Below, piece after piece: positions 18,164-26,308 of a stretch of 64,000 bases of DNA (positions are counted from its first letter, which is position 1; each line of letters begins with the position of its first letter). Source of the stretch: Stappia sp. (GTDB lineage Bacteria > Pseudomonadota > Alphaproteobacteria > Rhizobiales > Stappiaceae); NCBI RefSeq assembly GCF_040110915.1, contig NZ_CP157793.1:3422939-3486938 (forward strand). The letters are read 5' to 3'. Under the pieces are notes generated by a model. It was not told the DNA's origin and searched no databases. It saw only the letters and a list, made by a program, of their open reading frames with translations. The position numbers and the translations under genes are program-made.

Positions 18164-19193
18164 CGCCCTGCGTCCCGGTTGCGGGCGCATCGTCGGATGT
18201 CGTGCTTCCGACCGCCTCCGGCCCCGGACGACGCGACCGCGTCGCCGCGATCACCGCCTCGATCTCCCGAACCACCCGCCCGGTGCGCGTGTGATGGGGC
18301 ATGTGTCCCGCGCCCTCGAGATCCACGCGCCAGGCATTGGGCAGGTCCCGGACGAGACCGGCGGAGTGGATGTCGGGATAGACCACCGTATCCTTGTCGC
18401 CGGTGATGACCGCCGCCGGCTGGCGGATCTCGCCGTAGCGCGGCGCGGCCTTCGCCACTTCGGGCTTCAGACGGGCCACGTCGCGCGCATTGGCGAGAAA
18501 GCTGTCGGGCCGGAACAGCAGGGGCAACGCGATCCGCGTGTCGTAATTCTCCGGCGCGGCCTCGGGCAGGAACACGTTGGAGATCGCCGCCGGCGCGACC
18601 AGAGCGGCCACCGGCGGCGCCAGCGTATGCGTGAACAGCGGTCCGATCACCGGAAGCGCCGCCAGGTCGTAGTACCAGTTCACCCCGCCTGGCCAGGGAT
18701 GGGTCGCCGGCGCCACGAACACCAGCCCGCGCACCAGGTCCGGCGCCTTCAGCCCCATCTGCGCGACCACCGATCCGCCCCAGGAATGCCCCACGGCAAC
18801 CGCGTCGCGCAGGTCGAGCGCCCGCAGGAGACCGAGGATCAGATCCGCCTGTCGCGCGGGACTGTGCGCCTCTCCACCGCCGCGTTCGGAATAGCCGTGT
18901 CCCGGCCGGTCGACGAAGATCAGCCGGTGGCGCTGCGACAGGGCATCGAAGAACGCCATGCGCGGATCGCGCAGATTGCCGCTCGCACCGTGCACGAAGA
19001 CGAGAACCGGATCGCCGGCCTGCCAGCCCGGCGGGATGTGATCGACGTAATGCAGACGCACGCCGTCGACCGCGCGCATTTCGCCGACCGGCGGAAATTG
19101 CGCCTCGGCCCGCGCGCGCAGCACCTGGGAGTAGGCCGCCAGCGCGGCGACAACGACGCCCGTGAAGGCCAGGAACAGGAGAACGACAGTCAT
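18150..19193 (-). CDS. Membrane-anchored or exported alpha/beta hydrolase
   Basis: A 347-residue alpha/beta-hydrolase. The N-terminus from the ATG at 19193 is a hydrophobic segment (VVLLFLAFTGVVVAALAAY), probably a signal anchor. The catalytic parts are intact: oxyanion region VFVHGASGN, RPGHGYSE, nucleophile elbow GHSWGG, the acid in GDKDTVVYPD, and the His in GAGHMPHH. The tail is Ser/Thr/Ala-rich. Substrate not predictable. It is convergent with pyk and about 200 bases downstream of nothing co-oriented; the TPR gene at 19391 is on the same strand upstream with a 197-base gap holding a CGGACGCGCGTCCG palindrome (19373-19386). Confidence 0.88.
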   Translation of the reverse strand: MTVVLLFLAFTGVVVAALAAYSQVLRARAEAQFPPVGEMRAVDGVRLHYVDHIPPGWQAGDPVLVFVHGASGNLRDPRMAFFDALSQRHRLIFVDRPGHGYSERGGGEAHSPARQADLILGLLRALDLRDAVAVGHSWGGSVVAQMGLKAPDLVRGLVFVAPATHPWPGGVNWYYDLAALPVIGPLFTHTLAPPVAALVAPAAISNVFLPEAAPENYDTRIALPLLFRPDSFLANARDVARLKPEVAKAAPRYGEIRQPAAVITGDKDTVVYPDIHSAGLVRDLPNAWRVDLEGAGHMPHHTRTGRVVREIEAVIAATRSRRPGPEAVGSTTSDDAPATGTQGARGG

Positions 19194-19390
19194 GGGGCGG
19201 GAAATGGCGAACCTCTCCGGTGGGGTGATGCAGCGGGCCGCCGACGCACGGCCGGCCGCTCTTGCAACGCGGGGACTGCGGTCACTGCGGTCGCATGACG
19301 CGACCCGGCCCCGCCTGCAAACGTCAGGGGCAAGCGTCAGACACAAACGTCAGAGGCAAGCATCGGGACCGACGGACGCGCGTCCGGCTA

Positions 19391-20056
19391 TCACGTGGGC
19401 GAGCCGGCCGACTCGGCGGCAAGCGTCTCGAGAGATTTACGCGCGTGCTCGCTCATTGGATGGATTTTCAGGATCTGATGGAACGTCGCGATGGCGTCCT
19501 CGTCGCGCCCGACCCGGCGCAGGATGATCGCGAGCCCGGACATCGCCCCCCAGTGTCGGGGCTCCAGCGCCAGCACCCGCTCGATGTCGACCAGCGCGCG
19601 CCCGAAGTCCTCTTTCAGGTAGAGGACCGTGGCGCGGCGGTTCCAGCCTTCGGGATAGTCCGGCGCAAGACGGGTGACCATGTCGAGAAGGTCGAGCGCA
19701 AGCCCCAGGTCCCGCGCCTGCATCGCCGTCCCGGCCCGCGTCATCAGCAGATCGACGGTGGCGCTGCCCGAGCGCATCCAGCGGCGCTGGATGTCGGCGA
19801 CCACGGGCTTGGCCTCGGCCGGATCCTCGGCTGTGCGCAGCCGTTCGAACAGGGCATCGAGTTCGCTGGCCGCGTCGTCCTCGGGCGCGATCGCCGGGCG
19901 GGCGCCCTCTTGGCCATCGGCTTCGGGAAGCACGCTCTCGCCAAGATCGTCGAGCGCCGGCGGCCCCTCGTCCGGCGGCATGACGCCGGGCGGCCCGCCC
20001 TGGGCGAGGGCGGGAGCGGAGAGACACAGAAGGACAAACACGAAAAACGACCGCAT
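19391..20056 (-). CDS. Exported tetratricopeptide-repeat protein
   Basis: A 221-residue protein with an 18-residue signal peptide (FFVFVLLCLSAPALAQ) and an acidic, Pro-rich linker. The second half is helical with two to three TPR units, for example ARDLGLALDLLDMVTRLAPDYPEGWNRRATVLY followed by FGRALVDIERVLALEPRHWGAMSGLAIIL, reading across separate segments. TPR proteins act as adaptors; the partner is unknown. It is upstream of the alpha/beta hydrolase and downstream of rpmJ on the minus strand, but spacing (about 100-200 bases) does not prove an operon. Confidence 0.8.
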   Translation of the reverse strand: MRSFFVFVLLCLSAPALAQGGPPGVMPPDEGPPALDDLGESVLPEADGQEGARPAIAPEDDAASELDALFERLRTAEDPAEAKPVVADIQRRWMRSGSATVDLLMTRAGTAMQARDLGLALDLLDMVTRLAPDYPEGWNRRATVLYLKEDFGRALVDIERVLALEPRHWGAMSGLAIILRRVGRDEDAIATFHQILKIHPMSEHARKSLETLAAESAGSPT

Positions 20057-20163
20057 ACCGGTGAGTATGGCTCGCCGGTCGCGGTCGTCAATGGTCTGGC
20101 GGAAAAAGCAGGCGTTCGCGGGTGCCGCGCCGCCGACCCGAAGGCCGTGGTGCGCTGCGCGGC

Positions 20164-20289
20164 TTAGCCCTGGCGCGCCTTGAAGCGCGGCGCCTTCTTG
20201 TTGATGATGTAGACGCGGCCCTTGCGACGCACCATGCGGTTGTCGCGGTGACGGCCCATCAGCGCCTTCAGCGAATTCTTGATCTTCAT
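20164..20289 (-). CDS. rpmJ: Ribosomal protein bL36
   Basis: A 41-residue protein, [18 protein letters not shown] at the N-terminus and a [11 protein letters not shown] tail, which is the cysteine-free (C-minus) L36 form normal in alphaproteobacteria. It lacks the zinc-ribbon Cys/His set. The ATG at 20289 is the family start; the upstream in-frame extension is non-coding. It is a stand-alone gene, as is usual in Rhizobiales. Its leader/promoter region, between 20290 and tRNA-Val, holds the tandem palindrome array. Confidence 0.95.
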   Translation of the reverse strand: MKIKNSLKALMGRHRDNRMVRRKGRVYIINKKAPRFKARQG

Positions 20290-20340
20290 CGTCTTCGTCT
20301 CCGTCGACGGACCCACGCTGTCGGCGGCGTCCTTTCGTTT

Positions 20341-20489
20341 TTCTGCGATGCCAGGCATCGCGGGCGTTTCTTTGCGACGCCAGGCGTCGCGGGCGTCATC
20401 TTTGCGATGCCAGGCGTCGCGGGCGTTTCTTTGCGATGCAAGGCACCGCGGGCATCGTCTTTGCGATGCCGGGCATCGCGGGCGTCAGT
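20341..20489. repeat. Array of five tandem 29-30-base palindromic units upstream of rpmJ
   Basis: Five near-identical units start at about 20342, 20371, 20401, 20430 and 20460. Each has a 17-base hairpin of the form GCGATGCC-N-GGCATCGC followed by GGGCG and a short T/C-rich spacer. Units 1 and 5 are perfect. Unit 2 reads GCGACGCC / GGCGTCGC, with both arms changed so that pairing is kept. Units 3 and 4 are imperfect. The array lies 52 bases upstream of the rpmJ start codon, in its promoter or leader, and 98 bases from tRNA-Val. Spacers are as conserved as the repeats, so it is not a CRISPR array. Confidence 0.85.
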
Positions 20490-20586
20490 GTCGCGGCAAC
20501 TGGGCCGCTGCGATTTTCGTGGCGGCGCCGAGGCGCCTTTGGGCCGTTCCTTCCGGCGCGCTCTGATCGGCCGCGCACGGAAGGAA

Positions 20587-20661
<75 letters not shown>

Positions 20662-20943
20662 GAACCCTGACGATCCGATGTGGCCGGTATTGCCTGTCGG
20701 ATCTGACGCGATCTCATGCTTCGGTTGCGCGCAACCATGGATCGCGGTGGAAGTCCGGTTCCGTTCCGGGTGGCCGGCGACGGTGGCAAGCGATATACCG
20801 AAGCTCGCAGGCCGGCGCAAGCCCTCTTCTGAAACTTTGTCGCCCGCCGCCACCGCGCGAGCCCGACAGTGGAAAACCGAGACGGGCCTGTCGCTTGATG
20901 CCCGCGCCTCGGCTGCCCGCGATCTCGCTTCCAAGCGCCTGGA

Positions 20944-21303
20944 TCAGGCGGCCAGCATCCGCTCCACTTCGCTGACGAGATCCTTCAGGTGGAAGGGCTT
21001 GGACAGCACCTTGGCATCCTTCGGCGCCTGCGAATCCGGATTGAGCGCCACCGCCGCGAAGCCGGTGATGAACATCACCTTGAGATCCGGGTCGAGCTGG
21101 GTCGCGCGGCGCGCCAGTTCGATGCCGTCCATCTCCGGCATGACGATATCGGTCAGCAGCAGGGAAAACGGCTCTTCGCGCAGGCGTTCATAGGCGCTCT
21201 TGCCATTGTCGAAGGAGACGACGTCATAGCCCGCGTTCTGCAGGGCCTTAGCCAGGAAGCGGCGCATGTCGTTGTCGTCTTCCGCAAGTAGAATCCGTGT
21301 CAT
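20944..21303 (-). CDS. cpdR: CpdR-type single-domain response regulator
   Basis: A 119-residue receiver with no output domain. Acidic pocket residues are in AEDDNDMR, the phosphoacceptor is Asp52 (LLLTDIVMPEMDG), then Thr/Lys switch positions in FITGF and LSKPFHLKDLV. In Caulobacter, unphosphorylated CpdR primes ClpXP for degradation of CtrA and PdeA; phosphorylation comes through the CckA-ChpT relay. Sequence, length and the neighbouring formylglutamate amidohydrolase and hisN match the cpdR locus of Rhizobiales. No kinase is adjacent, as expected for this relay. Assignment is strong but by resemblance. Confidence 0.9.
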   Translation of the reverse strand: MTRILLAEDDNDMRRFLAKALQNAGYDVVSFDNGKSAYERLREEPFSLLLTDIVMPEMDGIELARRATQLDPDLKVMFITGFAAVALNPDSQAPKDAKVLSKPFHLKDLVSEVERMLAA

Positions 21304-21613
21304 TCGTCTCGTCCGTCCCGCTCGCCACCCGATCTTGCCGTGCGGCTGGTCTGCCTGATCCGGGCGTCCCCGCCCTCAACACCCGATCTGGGCACCCGAT
21401 CGGGGCGCCCGCTCAGGGCGCTGCGCCGGTCCCGTTTTGGCACATTGCCTCGCTGTTTATAAGGCCGGGCCGGCGTAAACATCCAGTGAAACCGCGCCGT
21501 GCCAGGACCCGCGTTCGTCTTTCCCACGGCGATTGTGGACATTAACCGCGATTCGGGGGCAGAGTGGCCTGCGTGAAACACAACAAACGGCATCTCGGCG
21601 GAGGGTGCGCATC
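21304..21613. other. Divergent intergenic region between cpdR and the formylglutamate amidohydrolase gene
   Basis: About 310 bases without a credible gene. It must hold both promoters. On the minus strand a TATAAA (near 21457-21463) is a possible -10 for cpdR but has no good -35 partner. A GGAGGG ribosome-binding site precedes the plus-strand gene. No repeats beyond short GC-rich dyads. Confidence 0.5.
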
Positions 21614-22504
21614 ATGCACGTGGTCAGCGGGTTCGAGGAGACGCAGGCGTTCGAGGTCCTGCGCCCGGCCGAGCAGCGCGTGCCTTTCGTGTTCAATTCG
21701 CCGCACTCCGGCCGGCACTATCCCGAGACGTTCCTCGCCGCCTCCCGCCTCGATCGCGGCGCGATCCGCCGCTCCGAGGACGCCTTTGTCGACGAATTGT
21801 TCTCCCACGTCGTGCCGACGGGATCGCCGCTGCTGCGCGCCTGCTTCCCGCGCGCCTATCTCGACGTCAACCGCGAGCCCTATGAACTCGACCCGAAGAT
21901 GTTCGAGGATCGCTTGCCCTCCTATGCCAACAGCCGGTCGATCCGGGTCGCCGGCGGTCTCGGCACCATCGCCCGCGTCGTCGGCGAGGCCCAGGAGATC
22001 TATCGCGGCCGGCTGAGCGTGCGCGAGGCACTGGACCGCATCGAAACGATCTACAAGCCCTATCACCAGACCCTGCGCCGGCTGCTGGCCGAAACCCACG
22101 TCAGCTTCGGCTATGCGGTGCTGGTCGACTGTCACTCCATGCCCTCGGCCGTGCGCAGCAGCGACGGCGGCCCGCGCCCGGATTTCATTCTCGGAGATCG
22201 CTACGGCACCAGTTGCGCCGGCCCCCTGGTCGATGCGGCCGCCGAGGTGCTGCGCGGCATGGGCTATCGCGTCAGCCGCAACAAGCCCTATGCCGGCGGC
22301 TTCATCACCGAGCATTACGGCCGCCCGATCAAGGGCCTGCACGCGCTCCAGCTGGAGATCAACCGCGGGCTCTACATGGACGAAACGCGCACCGAACGTC
22401 ATGCGGGCTTCGACGCCCTGCGCGAGGATCTGCGCCGCTTCGCCGAAACCCTCGTCTCCCTCCCCGACGCCGAGCTCTACCCGGACGCCCTCGCGGCCGA
22501 GTAA
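21614..22504 (+). CDS. N-formylglutamate amidohydrolase family protein (copy 2, HutG-like)
   Basis: A 296-residue FGase-fold protein. Family blocks: VPFVFNSPHSGRHYP at the N-terminus, RRSEDAFVDELF, LLRACFPRAYLDVNREPYELD, ILVDCHSMPS-type block (LVDCHSMPSAV), FILGDRYGTSC, and the C-terminal HALQLEINRGLYMDE. Zinc-binding His/Glu positions are retained. The ATG at 21614 follows GGAGGG. It is divergent from cpdR and followed, after the candidate sRNA on the opposite strand, by hisN; this gene order is typical for the group. It is only distantly similar to copy 1 at 13791, so the two probably differ in substrate. Confidence 0.88.
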   Translation: MHVVSGFEETQAFEVLRPAEQRVPFVFNSPHSGRHYPETFLAASRLDRGAIRRSEDAFVDELFSHVVPTGSPLLRACFPRAYLDVNREPYELDPKMFEDRLPSYANSRSIRVAGGLGTIARVVGEAQEIYRGRLSVREALDRIETIYKPYHQTLRRLLAETHVSFGYAVLVDCHSMPSAVRSSDGGPRPDFILGDRYGTSCAGPLVDAAAEVLRGMGYRVSRNKPYAGGFITEHYGRPIKGLHALQLEINRGLYMDETRTERHAGFDALREDLRRFAETLVSLPDAELYPDALAAE

Positions 22505-22623
22505 GGACAGGCCCGATACGACGCCCCCCGGCGCGGGCCCGAACCCGCGCACCGGATCGCCCCGGGCGGCAGGTCGGTCCGGGACCGGCGGCAGCGCCAG
22601 AAGCGCAGAAACCAGGAGCGCAG

Positions 22624-22710
22624 AAAAAAGGGCCGCACTCTTGCGAGGCGGCCCGAGTCTAGGGAGGAAACGCCCAAGGAGGGCGGTGCGACACGAAAGA
22701 TCATGCCGCG
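22624..22710 (-). ncRNA. Candidate alpha-r8 / MmgR-family trans-acting sRNA
   Basis: On the minus strand the order is: a promoter (separate entry), a small hairpin CGCCC-TCCTT-GGGCG (22671-22685), the unpaired motif TTTCCTCCCT (22661-22670), then a terminator hairpin GGGCCGC...GCGGCCC (22630-22654) and six T. The UUUCCUCCCU core and layout agree with my memory of the alpha-r8 family, whose Sinorhizobium member MmgR limits polyhydroxybutyrate accumulation. The CU-rich core could pair with Shine-Dalgarno sequences. Length is about 87 bases if transcription starts near 22710. It lies between the FGase gene and hisN, and no other transcript explains this minus-strand terminator. No ORF fits. Confidence 0.75.
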
Positions 22711-22716
22711 ATGCAA

Positions 22717-22745
22717 AAGATCGCATTGCACCGCACAAAAGTCAA
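22717..22745 (-). promoter_or_regulatory. Putative sigma-70-type promoter of the sRNA
   Basis: Minus-strand TTGACT (22740-22745) and GATCTT (22717-22722) are separated by exactly 17 bases. A dyad around them (GCGATGCAAAAG/ATCGCATTGC region, 22709-22728) could be an operator. The start would fall near 22710. Confidence 0.55.
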
Positions 22746-22984
22746 TAACAACCGATCTTCCGACGCGTCGATTTTTCACCCATTCGGCGATATCGCTCTG
22801 GAAAACAACGGCTTGAAGTCGCTCGTTCCGCTCGGTAAATCGCCCGAGGGCGCCGTCTGGCCGGCACATTCGCCTCGACGCCCTCCCCCCTTGCCGCCTA
22901 GAAGGAGGTCCGAGCCTCTGGTCCGCCTCCCGTCCGCCCGACCGCCCGCCCGACGTCCGTTTCGCGCCTCATGGGATTTCACGC

Positions 22985-23785
22985 ATGTCCGACAACACCG
23001 ATACCGCCGCGCTCCTGTCCTTCGCCGACCGTCTCGCCGATACCGCCGGCGCGGCGATCCTGCCGCATTTTCGCGCGGATCTGGATGTCGACAACAAGCT
23101 GGCCGACGGGTTCGATCCGGTCACTGTCGGCGATCGCGCCGGCGAGGCGGCGATGCGCGCGCTCATCGAGGCGGAAGCGCCCGACCACGGTATTCTCGGC
23201 GAGGAACACGGGCCGGCGCGGCTGGACGCCGAGCATGTCTGGGTGCTCGACCCCATCGACGGCACGCGCGCCTTCATCTGCGGCCTGCCGACCTGGGGCA
23301 CGCTGATCGGGCTGCGGCGCAACGGGCGGCCCGTGCTCGGCGTCATGGATCAGCCCTTCGTGCGCGAGCGCTTCTACGGCGACGGGGCCCGCGCCTGGCG
23401 GACGTACGACGGCCGGGAGACGGCCCTGCGCACGCGCGCCTGCGACCGGCTCGAGGACGCGATTTTCTGCACCACCCATCCCCGCCTTTTCACCGGCGCG
23501 CAATGCCCGGTCTACGAGGAGATCGAGGCGACGGTGCGCACCGCGCGCTTCGGGACGGATTGCTACGGCTATTGCATGCTGGCGGCCGGTCACGTCGATC
23601 TGGTGATCGAGCCGGGCCTGCAGGCCTATGACATCGTCGCGCTGGTGCCGATCGTGGAAGGCGCCGGCGGCGTGGTCACCACCTGGACCGGCGGCGCGCC
23701 GGACGACGGCGGGGATATCATCGCCAGCGGCGACCCGCGCCTGCATGACGCGATGCTGACCCGTCTCGCCCGCATCGGCACCTGA
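22985..23785 (+). CDS. hisN: Histidinol-phosphatase, inositol-monophosphatase family
   Basis: A 266-residue magnesium-dependent phosphatase of the IMPase superfamily, expected to convert L-histidinol phosphate to histidinol in histidine synthesis. Metal-site motifs: GILGEEHG, WVLDPIDGTRAFICGLPTWGTLIGL (the HisN signature rather than SuhB) and the C-terminal AYDIVALVPIVEGAGG. The signature and the neighbourhood (FGase, cpdR) favour HisN over inositol phosphatase. The ATG follows a 200-base region without coding on this strand. It has no other his genes beside it, as is common for hisN in Rhizobiales. Confidence 0.87.
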   Translation: MSDNTDTAALLSFADRLADTAGAAILPHFRADLDVDNKLADGFDPVTVGDRAGEAAMRALIEAEAPDHGILGEEHGPARLDAEHVWVLDPIDGTRAFICGLPTWGTLIGLRRNGRPVLGVMDQPFVRERFYGDGARAWRTYDGRETALRTRACDRLEDAIFCTTHPRLFTGAQCPVYEEIEATVRTARFGTDCYGYCMLAAGHVDLVIEPGLQAYDIVALVPIVEGAGGVVTTWTGGAPDDGGDIIASGDPRLHDAMLTRLARIGT

Positions 23786-23830
23786 GGCGCGGCATCCCGG
23801 CCCTGCACTTCGGGCCCTGCGTCGCGCGGC

Positions 23831-24808
23831 CTAGCCGACCGCGCGTCCGCGCGTGCGCGCGCCATCGTCGAGCGCGGAGTCGTCGACGAAGGCATCGAAG
23901 GCCGCCAGGAACTGATCGCGATAGAGGTCGTCCTCCATCATCAGCTCGTGCCGCGCGCCCGGAATCTCGAGATAGCGGGCCGACCGCGTCTGCCGCGCGA
24001 AGGCCTCCGCCGCGCGCGTCGACACGATCCGGTCCTGCCCCGCCGCCACGATCTGAACCGGCAGCGGCATCGTCGCGCCGAAGCGCGGATCGAACACCTG
24101 GCGCATGGCGCGGCAGGCGGCGGCCAGCCAGTCGACGGTGGGCGCGCCGATCTCGAGCCGGTCGCAGGCGGCCATCACCGTTTCGCTTCGCTGGAAGCGC
24201 AGCGGATCGGAGGTCAGCGGGTTGTTCTCGAAGGGCATGTGGACCTTGCCGGCCTGCCCCGGCACGAAGGCCGCGCCGAAGCCGATGGCCGACAGCGTGG
24301 CCGCGAGCGGGCAGACGAAGCGCTGCGGCAGGCCCACTTCGCCGAGGCCGAGCAGCGGCGCGGCGAGCACCGCGCGGTCGATCTGCGTACGCAGCCGGCG
24401 CGCGGCCAGAAGCAGCACCAGACAGCCGGTGGAATGTGCCAGCGCGGTATGCGGACCCGGCAGCTTGGCGAGGCTGATGCGTTGCAGCACGGTTTCCAGA
24501 TCGACGACGAAATCGGCGAAGTCGTCGACATGGCCGCGCCGGCGATTGCGCAGCAGGCGGTCCGATCCGCCCTGCCCCCGCCAGTCGAAGGCGACGACGG
24601 CGAAACCGCGGGCACGCAGATCCACGATGGTCTCGAAGTATTTCTCGATGAACTCGGCCCGTCCCTGGAGCAGGGTCACCGTGCCGCGCAGGGGCCCTTG
24701 CGTCGGCATCCAGCGCGCGGTGCGCAGCCGCACCCGGTCGACGGTCTCGACCATGGCGGACACGCCGCCCTCCGGCACCGGATTGTCGGGATGGTCGAAG
24801 AGATCCAT
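23831..24808 (-). CDS. Alpha/beta hydrolase, lysophospholipase-like (PldB family)
   Basis: A 325-residue serine hydrolase of the monoglyceride lipase/PldB type. Seen are VTLLQGRAEFIEKYFETI, FDWRGQGGSDRLL, the nucleophile segment LAHSTGCLVLLL (AHSTG in place of GHSMG, as in many PldB-like proteins), VAAGQDRIVSTRA with the acid, and the His in PGARHELMMEDD. There is no signal peptide. The start at 24808 is where family similarity begins; earlier in-frame codons are non-coding. It is convergent with hisN with a 45-base gap. Likely substrate is a lysolipid or monoacylglycerol, by family. Confidence 0.85.
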   Translation of the reverse strand: MDLFDHPDNPVPEGGVSAMVETVDRVRLRTARWMPTQGPLRGTVTLLQGRAEFIEKYFETIVDLRARGFAVVAFDWRGQGGSDRLLRNRRRGHVDDFADFVVDLETVLQRISLAKLPGPHTALAHSTGCLVLLLAARRLRTQIDRAVLAAPLLGLGEVGLPQRFVCPLAATLSAIGFGAAFVPGQAGKVHMPFENNPLTSDPLRFQRSETVMAACDRLEIGAPTVDWLAAACRAMRQVFDPRFGATMPLPVQIVAAGQDRIVSTRAAEAFARQTRSARYLEIPGARHELMMEDDLYRDQFLAAFDAFVDDSALDDGARTRGRAVG

Positions 24809-25024
24809 GGCGGGCCGGTCTACTCCGCTTGCCGATCCTGGGCTTGCCGATCCTGGCCCCATGCTCCAGGCGCAGTGTCGCGACGCTGTGGTGCGGTCAC
24901 GGGCGTGACCCTCCATGGAAGACGCCGGGCTCCGACATCCTCCTTCAAACGCGCATCTTTTTCATACAGGAGCCGGACCGGACGCTCAACCGCGACGGCC
25001 CGGCTCTCACACAACCGAAGCGCC

Positions 25025-25471
25025 TCACCAGCGGCCCCAGACGCCGAAGCCGACGCCGTTGCCGCCCCAGTGGTGCCCCCACTGGCCGCCCCGGTGCGGG
25101 CGCTGCCAGGGCCCGCGCACCACGGTGCGGCCCACGATCTGGCCGGAGTAGGCGTCGACCACCAGGCGCAGCGGCGCTCCGCGCCGACCGTTCGCCCGCA
25201 CGATGTAGACATCGCCGCGCGGACGGATGCGCTGGATATTGGTGAAACCGCGACGATGCAGCTTGCGCACGATGCGGCGCGGACCGAGACGCTGGCCGCG
25301 ATGGCCGCGCCAGCGCTTGCCGGCCAGATGGACCTGACCGTCCTGGACGAGCGTGCCGGCGACCGCCGGCTTGGCGGCGGCCGGGGCCGCGCCCCCGGGG
25401 GCCGCAACCGCGACCGGCGCGGACATCAGGAGGGCAAGGGCGGCGGACAGGATCAGCTTGCGGGTTGTCAT
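25025..25471 (-). CDS. Small exported PepSY-like protein
   Basis: A 148-residue protein with a clear signal peptide (KLILSAALALLMSAPVAVA). The middle is basic, and the segment IVRKLHRRGFTNIQRIRPRGDVYIVRA followed by LRLVVDAYSGQIVGRTVV, read in parts, has the shape of a PepSY-type domain. The C-terminus is Gly/His/Trp-rich (GGQWGHHWGGNGVGFGVWG), a low-complexity tail that might bind metal or be disordered. The ATG at 25471 follows AAGGAG. Such proteins are common in Hyphomicrobiales envelopes, and their function is unknown. Divergent from hsp20. Confidence 0.7.
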   Translation of the reverse strand: MTTRKLILSAALALLMSAPVAVAAPGGAAPAAAKPAVAGTLVQDGQVHLAGKRWRGHRGQRLGPRRIVRKLHRRGFTNIQRIRPRGDVYIVRANGRRGAPLRLVVDAYSGQIVGRTVVRGPWQRPHRGGQWGHHWGGNGVGFGVWGRW

Positions 25472-25611
25472 CTCGGGTCTCCTTCGCTTCGGCGCCGTGG
25501 CGCCCCTTCGATGACGCCACCTTGACCGCCGCGCCCTGAACGCCACCGGAAGGCCTCGTTCAGAAACCGTTCATGCGCTCCGCAATGGCGGATTTCCGCA
25601 TTCTCCACCCT

Positions 25612-25640
25612 CTTGAATCCGCCTCCGACAGCGCCCACCT
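25612..25640 (+). promoter_or_regulatory. Putative RpoH (sigma-32) promoter for hsp20
   Basis: CTTGAA (25612-25617) and CCCACCT (25634-25640) are spaced by 16 bases, close to the heat-shock sigma pattern. The 5' leader would be about 170 bases and would include the ROSE element. Candidate only. Confidence 0.4.
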
Positions 25641-25760
25641 CTAGCCTCGCAGGCGCCAAAACGGGCCTGCAGGCGTGTTTCCCGACAGGCCGTTCCGGCC
25701 ACGCGCGCTCCGGCCATCTTCGGCGGACGCCCGGCGGAAGCGGTAGGGAAACACACATCG

Positions 25761-25819
25761 CGTTGGCACCCACAACGATGGTGCTCCCAACGATGTTGCT
25801 CAAACATGAGGACAGACAG
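25761..25819 (+). promoter_or_regulatory. ROSE-type RNA thermometer in the hsp20 leader
   Basis: Two hairpins precede the start codon. The first pairs CGTTGGCACC with GGTG-CTC-CCAACG (25761-25792). The second pairs TGTTGCTC (25794-25801) with GAGGACA (25808-25814) around an AAACAT loop. In it TTGCT faces the Shine-Dalgarno AGGA with one G (25798) bulged, which is the diagnostic ROSE arrangement: TTGCT pairs T-A, T-G, (G), C-G, T-A. The Shine-Dalgarno is thus hidden at low temperature and freed on heating. The ATG is 7 bases after AGGA. Confidence 0.7.
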
Positions 25820-26269
25820 ATGCGTCACATGGACTTCAGCCCGCTTTATCGCTCCACCGTCGGTTTCGACCGGCTCTTCTCGATGCTCGACGCCGCGCAG
25901 GACGCGCCGAGCTATCCGCCCTACAACATCGAGCGGACCGGCGAGACCACCTATCGGATCACCATGGCCGTCGCCGGCTTCCGCGAGGACGACCTGTCGC
26001 TCGAAGCCAAGGAAAACGTCCTGACGGTGAAGGGCGACCGGCCGGAAGACCGGGAAACCGGCGAGATCCTGCATCGCGGCATCGCCGCGCGCGCCTTCGA
26101 GCGCCGCTTCCAGCTCGCCGACTACGTCGAGGTCAAGGGGGCAAGCCTGGAGAACGGGCTCCTGCACATCGACCTCGCGCGGGAAATCCCCGAGGCGATG
26201 AAGCCGCGCCGGATCGAGATCAAGGCGAAAACCGACGGCACGCCGCAGATCGAAAGCACGGTCAACTGA
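25820..26269 (+). CDS. Small heat-shock protein, Hsp20 family
   Basis: A 149-residue ATP-independent holdase chaperone. It has a short N-terminal arm (RHMDFSPLYRSTVGFDRLFSML), the alpha-crystallin domain (PPYNIERTGETTYRITMAVAGF, DLSLEAKENVLTVKGDR, FERRFQLADYVEVKGASLENGLLHIDL) with the family's GL(L) motif, and a short tail with RRIEIK in place of a clear IxI motif. The ATG at 25820 is chosen because the AGGA of the ROSE hairpin lies just upstream; longer in-frame starts would translate through the hairpins. Closest to the IbpA-like class A of Rhizobiales. Monocistronic, with a hairpin after it. Confidence 0.93.
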   Translation: MRHMDFSPLYRSTVGFDRLFSMLDAAQDAPSYPPYNIERTGETTYRITMAVAGFREDDLSLEAKENVLTVKGDRPEDRETGEILHRGIAARAFERRFQLADYVEVKGASLENGLLHIDLAREIPEAMKPRRIEIKAKTDGTPQIESTVN

Positions 26270-26283
26270 CCCTGGCCGGATCG

Positions 26284-26308
26284 GGGCCGTCGGCACGCCC
26301 GACGGCCC
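26284..26308 (+). terminator. Terminator-like hairpin after hsp20
   Basis: A perfect 10-bp stem GGGCCGTCGG / CCGACGGCCC with a CACGC loop, 14 bases after the hsp20 stop. There is no T-run after it, so it may work by Rho-aided or weak termination, or protect the 3' end. Confidence 0.55.

Noticed and set aside
20341..20489. Possible CRISPR array
   Set aside because: The 29-30-base units are contiguous with no unique spacers, and no cas gene is present. Listed instead as a tandem palindrome array.
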